DNA from: Stramenopiles sp. TOSAG23-3
Lineage: Eukaryota > Sar
Reading direction: 5' to 3'
NCBI GenBank assembly: GCA_900128585.1
Contig: LT642226.1
Location: 1 to 30,799 of the forward strand
Length of the DNA stretch: 30,799 bases
Position 1 is the stretch's first letter, and the number at the start of each line of letters is the position of its first letter. The position numbers were made by a program, and so were the translations under genes. Below the pieces are notes generated by a model. The model did no database searches. It had not been told where the DNA came from and saw only the letters and a program-made list of their open reading frames with translations. Shown here in pieces: positions 1 to 7,636 of this stretch.

Positions 1-302
1 TCCTATCTTATTTACGTACTTGTAAATCACTCTACACTACTAATATATCAAAGTGTTTCCCGTAAAAACGTCACTTTCGTTTATATTTTAAGAGATAATA
101 CGAGTACACATTGCCTATATAACGGGTTTCTCTAGTTTTTTTGTAAAAATTGTTGATTTTTTATATGAACGAATATTTCCATTATATAGACAATATGTAC
201 TTGTATTATTTCTTAAGATATAAACGAAAGTTACGTTTTTACGGGAAACACTTTGATATATTAGTAGTGTAGAGCGATTTACAAGTACGTAAATAAGATA
301 GG
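1..302. repeat. Foldback (inverted-repeat) element, copy 1
   Basis: The first ~122 bases and the last ~122 bases (about 181-302) are near-perfect reverse complements, with a ~58-base spacer. The outer end reads TCCTATCTTATTTACGTACT and its complement closes the element at 302. Only a few mismatches are seen, for example at 29 and 72. There is no open frame inside. This is the form of a MITE or foldback transposon. The left flank lies outside the window, so a target-site duplication cannot be tested. A related half copy lies at 7213-7399, and the similarity there runs ~15 bases past the inverted repeat (AATTCAACTCGAAAA), so the true repeat unit is larger than the palindrome. Confidence 0.85.
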
Positions 303-919
303 AAATTCAACTCGAAAATAAAATCTCAAAAAAAAACAGCTAATAGCATACTTCAATTCAACAAAACCATCGATTTTCAGAGTTTCAAAACATTGTTGGA
401 ATACTAATTAGCATTGTTGGAACACAATTTACTGCAAATAATTGTTTTTTCAGAACGAAGAAGAAAAAACATAACTTAAGGAAATATTACTAAATGTTAT
501 TAAACAGTGTTATTTCAATGCTAATTATATTTAACATATAAACAGCAGAAAAGTAATATCTACTTTTTCGTGAAGTTTTGCTCCCCTCACCGGGGCAGGG
601 GGTTACAAGTAAATATAATAAAATTATACCACCCGACCCCCCCCGTACACATATACAACAATACATGCCAATACAATACACTAATAAGACTACTAAACTA
701 TATAATACATAGAAAGTGGTGGTGGTTCCCCATTATTTAAGCTATTATAATAATGCCAATAATACAAGGGGTACCACGGTATTATATATATTATTAGTCA
801 TCTTCCCGTCCGATCGATTCGTATCTTTCTGGTGGTGGTTCCATTATATAGTCGATCTTCCCGTTCGATCGATTCGTATCTTTCTGGCGTTCGACCACCC
901 TAAAAAGATACACACTAAT
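303..919. other. Spacer upstream of the aldo/keto reductase
   Basis: No credible gene is seen. The stretch is AT-rich, with G/C runs around 580-650. A 15-base duplication (CATTGTTGGAA-type) occurs at about 388-404 and 411-426. The open frame of the next gene runs back to 716 without a stop, but it has no ATG before 920 and encodes a W/Y/I-rich sequence unlike a protein N-terminus. Confidence 0.6.
796..886 (+). repeat. Imperfect direct repeat in the AKR promoter region
   Basis: A ~35-base unit containing CGATCGATTCGTATCTTTCT-like sequence occurs at about 796-831 and again at 849-886, with one or two differences. A second short repeat (GGTGGTGGTTCC) lies at about 718 and 831. Both sit 35-200 bp upstream of the first ATG of the aldo/keto reductase. 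They could be a promoter or 5' UTR duplication; no function can be read from the sequence. Confidence 0.7.
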
Positions 920-2077
920 ATGGCCCGAATGCGGAATAGGAACGTCGTTTTAAAAACGGGATCAATAAAAAGAAGGTGCACAAGCAACAACTATATTCGT
1001 TTTAAAGTAGGAGGAATGGCTTCGAGCGGCAAAAGCGGTTCGATATCTGTTGTCCTTGGGACCATGACATTCGGTTGGAACAAAGCTTCAGAAACTTGTG
1101 GCGACGGCATTTCACAAGCTATGCTGGATACATTCGTACAATCGAGTGACAAACACGTGGAAGTTGACACGGCCTTTTTGTACTCCGGTGGGGAGACGGA
1201 AAACATAATAGGACGTCTGTTGCCAAATACTACGAACGCAGGCCGGCTGGAAATTGCAACCAAAGCCGCGCCGTGGGGTAACCTGATAAAGGGAACAGGG
1301 GGCGTTCATGGTGCGTCAGGGGGCGCGGGGGGGTTGTCCCCCGAGTGCCTTCGCATGCAGGTGGAAACATCCCTGCAGCGCATGGGTACAAAGCGAGTGC
1401 ACACGCTTTATTTGCATGCGCCGGATGCAGAGACCCCGTTGAAAGCTTCACTTGCAGAAGTTGACAAACTTCACAAGGAGGGAAAGTTCACAGAGTTGGG
1501 TCTAAGTAATTTTTCCGCCTGGGAGATTGTTCATTGTTGGCATTTATGCCATGCAAATGGGTTTGTCCAACCAACTGTCTACCAGGGTATGTATAATGCG
1601 ATCACACGGCAGGTCGAGGCAGAGGTTTTCCCGGCCTGCAAAGAACTTGGGATACGGTTCCTCTGCTACAACCCACTCGCGGCTGGTATTTTGACCGGCA
1701 AACACGACTTTTCGAAAGCCCCGTCCGCAGGCCGTTTTAAAGACAACAGCATGTACATGGCTCGCTACTGGAAGAAAGAATATTTCGAGGCACTGGCAAA
1801 TGTTCAGGAAGCCTGCTTGGCAGCAAATGAACCGAACTTGGCATCGGTGAGTCTGCGGTGGTTGAAGCACCATTCCAAACTAGATGCAAAAGCAGGGGAT
1901 GGAATCATCATTGGTTCAAGCTCGGTGAAGCACCTGGTCGAAAACTTGAAAGCTTGCGATGAAGGAAACCCGTTGGCGAACTCAATTGTCGAAGCATTGG
2001 AGAATGCGTGGAAAGTGTGCGAGCCGGTTTGCCCGCTGTATTTTCGTGGCCATAGCAAGCAGACTGGGAGTTTGTAA
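920..2077 (+). CDS. Aldo/keto reductase, AKR7 (aflatoxin aldehyde reductase)-like
   Basis: NADPH-dependent aldo/keto reductase that by family reduces aldehydes, including dialdehydes and succinic semialdehyde, to alcohols. Numbered from the internal ATG at 1016 (353 residues), the expected catalytic tetrad is visible: D51 (VDTAFLY), Y56, K83 (ATKAAPW) and H134 (YLHAPD). Other AKR7 hallmarks follow: GKFTELGLSNFSAWE, PTVYQGMYNAITRQVE, YNPLAAGILTGK, IIGSSS and a C-terminal YFR. A glycine-rich insert (about residues 88-106) follows the Lys motif. The start at 920 adds 32 residues with many Arg/Lys and no Asp/Glu, as in a mitochondrial presequence; starting at 1016 gives a protein beginning just before the family fold. 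Both starts are plausible, and I chose 920 as the first ATG. No intron is needed. The family call is firm; the physiological substrate is unknown. Confidence 0.9.
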   Translation: MARMRNRNVVLKTGSIKRRCTSNNYIRFKVGGMASSGKSGSISVVLGTMTFGWNKASETCGDGISQAMLDTFVQSSDKHVEVDTAFLYSGGETENIIGRLLPNTTNAGRLEIATKAAPWGNLIKGTGGVHGASGGAGGLSPECLRMQVETSLQRMGTKRVHTLYLHAPDAETPLKASLAEVDKLHKEGKFTELGLSNFSAWEIVHCWHLCHANGFVQPTVYQGMYNAITRQVEAEVFPACKELGIRFLCYNPLAAGILTGKHDFSKAPSAGRFKDNSMYMARYWKKEYFEALANVQEACLAANEPNLASVSLRWLKHHSKLDAKAGDGIIIGSSSVKHLVENLKACDEGNPLANSIVEALENAWKVCEPVCPLYFRGHSKQTGSL

Positions 2078-2741
2078 TGGACTTTTGGCCGTGCCCCCGG
2101 TGGCCGTGCGTAGTGGTGTATTTACGGCTGTGTGCCTGCTATTTTTAGTATGGGGTTACCATTGATGATTGTTTAGTCTATATTGTGTTGATGTATAGCC
2201 ACGCGTAATCCTATTACCTGTATTATTTTTTAAAGGCAGTTATCTATTTTTTTCACTACCTCTAATAGCACTAAACATTTTTGTTCCAACATCAGCATTA
2301 TTTTTTTATTAAAACAAAAAACAAATTATAAAATAATAATAATAATAATGTACATTACAGTAGTAGTCAGTCGTCTAATAATATAATAATAATTATTATT
2401 ATTTTTCAACAACAACAAACAACAACACAACAAACAAGAAGAAGTGAAGGGAAAAAAACAAAAACTAAAATTAATTAATATTAACGACTCTTCTTTATAT
2501 TGATTAGTATTCTTCTTCGGTATTAAATCGGTACAGGCACGTACAGGTACTACCTTGTATAAATGTAAATACCTGTGGTTCGGAACCGTAACGGCGGAAG
2601 AACCACCAGCAAGTATCCATCCAGAAGACATGTACGGTCCGTGCGCTGCAAACACAATAACTATAATTTTCAACGGGTGAAAAGACACCAATCCTCTCCA
2701 AAAGCCCGCCTGCTACTCTTGAGCATGCTGCTCGTTTTTAA
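2078..2741. other. AT-rich spacer, aldo/keto reductase to 2H protein
   Basis: No gene is supported. It holds AAT/AAC microsatellite runs (about 2331-2440) and one AGACGACT octamer on the minus strand (2369-2376), 366 bp before the next start codon. Weak TACC/GGTA motifs lie near 2520-2580. Short frames here are low-complexity. Confidence 0.6.
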
Positions 2742-3467
2742 ATGCTTCGGAATTGTGTTTTCTTGATCATTGTTGGATGGGGAGCCTGCCTTCACCGTGT
2801 TGAAGCGTCGTTCCAAAAGTGTGAAACGATTGATGGGGACTGCCTGCCGTGCAAACATCCCTGGCTGGCTGGGAATAACGCTGTCGCAGAAGTGCATCTC
2901 TCCGGCGAGAGTGCTCTCGTTCGTTCGGCCACCTATGCCGAAGGCATTTTGAAAAACATCTCGTCGGGTCAGATACAGCGGTTTGATAACCCAACCACTG
3001 GTCTCCACACCTCCCTATTTTACTTCTGCTGCCACTCGAAAAGAGATATCACAACAATAAAAAACGTCTTGCAGGATATGCAGTGGACCAGCTTTGTTAT
3101 AAATTACGATACTTTCGGGTGCAATTTGGATCACGATAAAAAAACTGTAAGTTTTAACCCGCAGGTCGACTCGCTAATCTTGTCGCCACTATTCTAACTT
3201 TTTCAACAGGTGTATCTTCACGCCATGCCGTCGAACCAATCGTTGCTTTTCTTGTGGGCGAAGGACGTCGAAAACTTACTATTGCACGCCAACGTAACCG
3301 TAAATCACCCGAGAAAGTCAAAATTTCACATGACGCTAGCTAGGGTCACTCCATTGTATCCAACAGACATTGCTGTGATGCAGCTGCTAAATACGACATT
3401 TGGGTCTCACCGGCTCTGTTCTTTTGTTTTTGACGGCCAAACATTTTATGCAGATGATTGCAAATGA
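2742..3467 (+). CDS. Secreted 2H-phosphoesterase-like protein (two exons)
   Basis: Two exons, 2742-3146 and 3210-3467, join in phase 0 across a 63-nt intron to give a 220-residue protein. It begins with a signal peptide (MLRNCVFLIIVGWGACLHRVEA). Two H-x-[ST]-hydrophobic motifs are spaced as in the 2H phosphoesterase superfamily (LigT, AKAP7 and U6 phosphodiesterase relatives): H89-T-S91-L in TGLHTSLFYFCC and H175-M-T177-L in KFHMTLARV. Members hydrolyse cyclic phosphates or phosphodiesters on RNA or nucleotides using the two histidines. The chain is cysteine-rich with several N-glycosylation sequons (NIS, NQS, NVT, NTT), consistent with a secretory-pathway or extracellular location. The second motif lies only in exon 2, so reading exon 1 alone would miss the domain. 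The superfamily assignment rests on motifs, so the substrate is unknown. Confidence 0.72.
3147..3209 (+). other. Phase-0 spliceosomal intron (63 nt)
   Basis: The donor is GTAAGT and the acceptor TTTTTCAACAG, with a pyrimidine tract and a CTAAC branch-like sequence at about 3194. Exon 1 ends after exactly 135 codons (DHDKKT) and exon 2 resumes at GTG TAT CTT CAC. Removing the intron eliminates the stop near 3195 and restores the second catalytic motif. Confidence 0.85.
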
Positions 3468-3837
3468 CACGCGGTGGAATTTTTTGTTTAAAATCTTAGC
3501 TCGATTGATTAAAATGATGAACTAGATATCTAAAATCTGCTGCCGCCTTTCTCCGCCTAAGACCATGTCGGGCGGAAAAGAATAAAACAATAACATTCTT
3601 ACAAAATGCGCCCGTACCGGGGGAAATAATCAATGTGCGTGTTGTCAATTGTCAGAACCTGTATCTCATATGATTACCGCGGAGATGTGCTTCCTGTTAA
3701 ATTAAAAAACAAAATTATTATGGTTGCTATTATTCATCAGTACACATGAAAATCATAGTCAAGACTAAGTAGTGGCAAGGGGTAAAATAAATCAAAAATT
3801 ATTTATTAAAATTTACCACACGCACCGCTGATCGAAA
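3468..3837. other. Spacer with a short repeat remnant
   Basis: No gene. At about 3750-3785 the sequence AATCATAGTCAAGACTAAGT followed by a GGCAAGGG-like stretch matches parts of the decayed repeat at 25965-25995, so a small fragment of that repeat family sits here. The rest is AT-rich. Confidence 0.5.
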
Positions 3838-4166
3838 ATGACACAAACGACCCTCCCCCGACATCCCAAATTCCCTTGACTGATTTACAAGACAGACAAC
3901 GAGCACCTCTAAAACTATTACGCCGCTGCTTGGAAAATCGTACAAGGATTGAGTCAACTATGAGTGAGATATCGGACGAGGAAGTTGATTACGGTTCATT
4001 TGAAAGCATTGCTAATCCAGCTACCGATTCGGATCGTGCATGGAGTCCATCTGAGATTGATAGCCAAGACCAAGTGACAAGGGTATATCGATTAGTAAAA
4101 GAATGTAATATATTATTTCACCCAGCACCCTTGGAGGAGTCCTTAAATTGTATTATCGATATTTAA
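3838..4166 (+). pseudogene. Repeat-borne coding fragment (probable transposable-element remnant)
   Basis: An open frame runs from about 3838 to a TAA at 4166. The first ATG is at 3960 and gives 68 residues (MSEISDEEVDYGSFESIAN...). The product is acidic and shows no domain I recognise. It is called a repeat remnant because its middle part (4013-4098, peptide TDSDRAWSPSEIDSQDQVTR) recurs, with stop codons, at 25921-26005 and in shortened form at 20175-20226. Its upstream part (3838-3895) weakly resembles 25740-25820. This copy is the most intact of the family in the window, since its frame is open through the shared part. A transcribed small gene cannot be excluded. Confidence 0.5.
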
Positions 4167-4609
4167 AAATCGTATCGAAAAACGTAATAAGTTTTGAATT
4201 TCAACTACTTACTTTAAATAGTAGAACGGTACGGGGGTACCTGGTATAAATACCAACCTGGAAAAATATAATAGTATCTGTATAATACCGAGTACCTCGA
4301 AAATAATAATACGAAGAGAAGAAAAATTATAATAGGATGGCAAATAGATTATAAAAAAAAAATATTATTTATGTGTGCGTGTGTGCATTGTCGTCGTTAT
4401 ATTATTTATTATTATAAAAATGCAAATAAGGCCTGTCCGATGAGCTGAAAGGCTGATCAAAATATAATATATAAACATCTTCAACAGATTCTCTACCAGG
4501 TGGGGGGTGCGAAGCTACATGCCCAATGGGAAGACGTTTATTAAAAAATACTTGCGCTGCACCGCTGCTATTTTGCGTTCGTTAATTTCAAGATTGCTCT
4601 CTGTTGTTA
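4167..4609. other. AT-rich spacer upstream of the glycosyltransferase
   Basis: No gene. It contains GGGGTACCTGGTATAAATACC-type palindromic sequence (about 4232-4254), a short GTGT run (4371-4387) and a GTCGTCG stretch (about 4390) loosely like the AGACGACT motif seen upstream of other genes. Confidence 0.5.
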
Positions 4610-5611
4610 ATGCATGTTATTAAGTCAGTTTCGCGCCTTCTTTTCGCTCTTGTGGCAAAGTGGACGTTTGTGGCTTATTCTTATTCTCCAGACTCTGGGG
4701 AAACAACGGCTGGTGGGATACCCTTTATTATCCACCAAACATGGAAGACGGAGCGTATCCCAGCCTATCTAGCAGAATACCGCGATTCTTGGTTGAGGCT
4801 CCATAATATTGGAGAATCGCGTTCTAAGTGGAAGTATATTTTTTGGTCAGACAAAGATTTAGAGAATTTTGTGGAAAAACATTGCTATTCTGAAATTCCG
4901 AAAGAGGAATACAAAACAAAGATACAGTTTGTGGATGCTGCAAGGTACTGTGTTTTATACCACGTTGGTGGAATTTTTGTAGATTTAGATTACCAAGCGT
5001 TGCGCCCAATGGATTTATTGTTGCACACCTTTGCTTTCGACGAAGATGCACAGTTGATTCTTACCAAAGAACCACCAGAACACTCTCGGCTGTTTATGCA
5101 GAATTATATTGTGTCTAACGCAATAATGTTTAGTAAACCATTTCACCCTCTCTTAAAACATGCATTGAACAGTTTAAAGCCAGCTTTTGAAGAGATGAAA
5201 CATGAAAACAATACCTCGCACCAAGTGATGTATTCAACCGGGCCATTTTTTCTGACCCATGTATACAGATTGGTCTCCTGCTTGTGCAAAAATGGCCAAG
5301 TGACCACTTTCGATTGGGCTGATTTCCCTACTCTAGCATCTCAGGTGGAATGTTCCAGTCTGGAAATTTTGAATGGTTCAAAAAATAGTCATATTCGGTT
5401 GCTGGAGGCTGAAGTACTAAATCCAAAACCACTCTTTCTTGAGAATGGCAAGATTGTTGCCAATAAATGCTATAGAAGCAAAAATAACAACAGACAAACA
5501 CTACTAGGAGAAGATACCAGAATAGTGGACACAAACGGAGATGTTAGTGCCTTCGCATTTGCGCAGCATCATTGGTGTGGGACATGGTGGGAGAACGCAC
5601 ATGGCAGCTAA
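4610..5611 (+). CDS. GT32 / OCH1-like glycosyltransferase, type II membrane protein
   Basis: A 333-residue protein starting at the ATG at 4610. A hydrophobic segment (about residues 8-24, SRLLFALVAKWTFVAY) is a likely signal anchor for the Golgi or ER. The catalytic domain has the sugar-transferase DXD signature: IPFIIHQTWKT (37-47), WKYIFWSDKD (74-83), FVDAARYCVLYHVGGIF (108-123) and D125-L-D127 for metal and nucleotide-sugar binding, then SNAIMFSKPFHPLL and a GPFFLT element. These features match OCH1 alpha-1,6-mannosyltransferases and inositol-phosphoceramide mannosyltransferases, so a mannosyl or related hexosyl transfer in glycan or glycolipid assembly is likely. The exact donor and acceptor cannot be told. 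Length is normal for the family and no intron is required. Confidence 0.88.
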   Translation: MHVIKSVSRLLFALVAKWTFVAYSYSPDSGETTAGGIPFIIHQTWKTERIPAYLAEYRDSWLRLHNIGESRSKWKYIFWSDKDLENFVEKHCYSEIPKEEYKTKIQFVDAARYCVLYHVGGIFVDLDYQALRPMDLLLHTFAFDEDAQLILTKEPPEHSRLFMQNYIVSNAIMFSKPFHPLLKHALNSLKPAFEEMKHENNTSHQVMYSTGPFFLTHVYRLVSCLCKNGQVTTFDWADFPTLASQVECSSLEILNGSKNSHIRLLEAEVLNPKPLFLENGKIVANKCYRSKNNNRQTLLGEDTRIVDTNGDVSAFAFAQHHWCGTWWENAHGS

Positions 5612-6027
5612 TCCAGACGGGCAGTGTAGATTTAAAAGAAATGAAAGTAGTGAGTGATGGGTGTTTGGATTTTATGATTTAGAATTTACTCAAATTTTAC
5701 AATTCGTTTAAGAAATTTCTTAACTTTTTACCAGTATTTTAAAAAACAAATTTTATCTAAACATATATCATATAGTGTTTACCCGTAATTAAATAACAGC
5801 AAGAAAATCACAGGCAGGAGCAGAGATAAATTCGCAGTACATTGAAAAGGGAAGCAAAACTTTACTGGACAGAAGGAGCAGAATTTTACATTTGCGGTAC
5901 ACGAAGAAGATAAATTATAAACCAATTATTTTGTGTGTTTCTTGTTCTTTTTTTAAAATTTTTAGTAAAAAAGCAAAAAAATAATTTCCACGGTTTCTTC
6001 TGGTAAGATATGTTATGTTAACATATT
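5612..6027. other. Convergent 3' spacer, glycosyltransferase / DDAH
   Basis: No gene is seen. TAATTAAATAACAGC at 5786-5800 reads GCTGTTATTTAATTA in the sense of the DDAH gene, ~228 nt after its stop, and resembles the 3' motif found after other genes. TTCGCAGTACATT at about 5831-5843 is repeated exactly near 20282-20294. Confidence 0.5.
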
Positions 6028-6915
6028 TCAATCGTCGTTCCACAAAAGTACGCTTCTGCATGTGAGGCTTCCGTCGATTTTAGTAAACTCGGTATTTTCA
6101 ACAACGACAAGCTTGTCAATACCTGGAACGGTCCGAGCAATGTGTTCATACACTTTCATGGTTTCTTTGCCGACCCCCTCGGGCACAATTATGGTGTGGT
6201 TACACCGTACAACGTTCGCGGCAATGTCATTTTCTACTAAATGGACGGTGTAGTCTGCAGCATCTTTACTTCCAATTAAATCAAATGCTTTTTCCATTAG
6301 AGATCGCCCGATTCCTGTGTCTGCAACGACTAAATTCGACTCATCTATCGCAGTTATTGAACATTTAAAATGTAGATTATCCATCACTGGCACTGGTACA
6401 ACAGGAACACGATCAGGGAAGTTTTTCCGGAGCAACTCGCAACCCTGCATGTTTGTCCTGGTCGATAATCCGACAAAAACGTGTTTCCCAGTATACAAAA
6501 CATCCCCCCCGTCTAGATAAGCGCCTTCGATATCTCTCATATTTAGTACCTTTGTTATACCCGAATCATAGAGCGCATCTAACACATCCCCCTCTTCGCC
6601 ACGCCGAGACTCGGCGCCAATTGAAGTACTAACAGCGTTCGTGGGGCTACTAACCACTGCAGCGTCCTCTACAAAAACACAGTCAGGGTGTTTATCGTCC
6701 GCGTCACAGACGTAAATACCATCTTTTCCTCTTCCAACTGCATCACACAAACGTTCCATATACACCGCGTGCTGATCCACAGCTCTGGAGTAGTCAACAT
6801 TGTTCGAATGAACGCCCTTGTTGGATGATAGACCACCACTAATCGATTTTGGAACATGCCTACAGATTGCGCGTTTGACACGGCCAAGATGCGACTGTAG
6901 TTGAGACGAAGGCAT
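6028..6915 (-). CDS. Dimethylarginine dimethylaminohydrolase (DDAH)
   Basis: The 295-residue product matches DDAH, which hydrolyses N-omega-methylated arginines to citrulline and methylamines and so clears inhibitors of nitric-oxide synthase. Visible landmarks are LGRVKRAICRHVPKSI (10-25), PDCVFVEDAAVV (77-88), LDGGDVLYTG (134-143), FVGLSTRTN (147-155), LHFKC with catalytic H182, NDIAANVV, and the C-terminal DGSLTCRSVLL with the nucleophile C286. The length is close to human DDAH (285). The open frame extends to a TTG at 7002, but the first in-frame ATG is at 6915 and it places the family N-terminus correctly. No intron is needed. Because related arginine-modifying enzymes (arginine deiminase) share the fold, substrate is inferred from the strong motif agreement. 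Confidence 0.93.
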   Translation of the reverse strand: MPSSQLQSHLGRVKRAICRHVPKSISGGLSSNKGVHSNNVDYSRAVDQHAVYMERLCDAVGRGKDGIYVCDADDKHPDCVFVEDAAVVSSPTNAVSTSIGAESRRGEEGDVLDALYDSGITKVLNMRDIEGAYLDGGDVLYTGKHVFVGLSTRTNMQGCELLRKNFPDRVPVVPVPVMDNLHFKCSITAIDESNLVVADTGIGRSLMEKAFDLIGSKDAADYTVHLVENDIAANVVRCNHTIIVPEGVGKETMKVYEHIARTVPGIDKLVVVENTEFTKIDGSLTCRSVLLWNDD

Positions 6916-7212
6916 CAGTAGACTTTGCTTCAACTTGACGATGTATCGGCACTTTTCAATTGCCAGACTGTTGGTATTCTTGCGTTGGCCCTGTTTCGTC
7001 AAACCATTTCAATGCCAAATTTTTCCTTTGCTCGATCGTGGACTACTGCCATCTGGTACAAAACTACCTCTAGTAGTATAAATGGAACACAACTCACAGT
7101 TTCATGGTTCATGGTTCATGGTTCATGTTCATGGTGGTTCAAAAAAAATAATAAATAATAATAGACGACTATTTTTTATCTACGAAATAATGGTTGTTGT
7201 TGTTCTTCACTA
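6916..7212 (-). promoter_or_regulatory. 5' flank of DDAH with upstream ATGs
   Basis: Read on the minus strand, the repeat at 7101-7134 supplies several ATGs. One opens a 37-codon frame that ends at a TGA at 7009-7011; others stop within a few codons. If the transcript starts upstream of these, they would act as upstream ORFs that could lower translation of DDAH. An AGACGACT octamer lies at 7163-7170, 248 bp from the DDAH start. The transcription start is not known. Confidence 0.35.
7101..7134 (+). repeat. (TTCATGG)n minisatellite
   Basis: Five tandem units of TTCATGG lie at 7101-7134, with the fourth unit one base short. It is ~190 bp upstream of the DDAH start codon. On the DDAH sense strand the unit is CCATGAA. 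Confidence 0.9.
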
Positions 7213-7399
7213 CATATCAAAAAAAAAAATCAACAATTTTTAGAAAAAAACGTGAGAAATCAATTATATAGGCAATATGTATTTGTATTGTTTCTTAAGA
7301 TATGAACGAAAGGGACGTTTTACGGGAAACACTTTGATATATTATTAGTGTAGAGTGATTTACAAGTACGTAAATAAGATAGGAAATTCAACTCGAAAA
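7213..7399. repeat. Foldback element, half copy 2
   Basis: 7213-7383 corresponds to the reverse complement of about the first 163 bases of the element at 1-302: CATAT..ATCAACAATTTTTA, TATATAGGCAATATGTA, ACGGGAAACACTTTGATATA and TTTACAAGTACGTAAATAAG. The other arm is missing. Both copies are followed by AATTCAACTCGAAAA, so homology continues to about 7399. Divergence from copy 1 is modest, with a few substitutions and a one-base deletion in the T run at about 7320. Confidence 0.85.
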
Positions 7400-7636
7400 A
7401 GAAAAACACAAAGATGCACAAGGTAAATAGCAGCCAAAATAACAAAAAAAGGAAGAAAAACGACATGTTGAGTTTTTTTTTTCCTTCACTGTCCGATTAA
7501 AATGACTTCTATACTCTAAATATTATAAAAATATATTATATTTTTTTAAATGGTGTTGTTGTATTATATTTTATATTTTGGTAGCTTAATAAAACTCACT
7601 TGAACAGCGGTGTTTTCATGTGGGGAGACGCTTGCC

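Noticed and set aside
490-681. 63-codon minus-strand frame in the left spacer
   Set aside because: Its composition reflects G/C runs and AT-rich spacer; no start context or domain.
716-919. Upstream extension of the aldo/keto reductase frame
   Set aside because: It has no ATG (it opens at GTG) and encodes W/Y/I-rich sequence made from spacer repeats.
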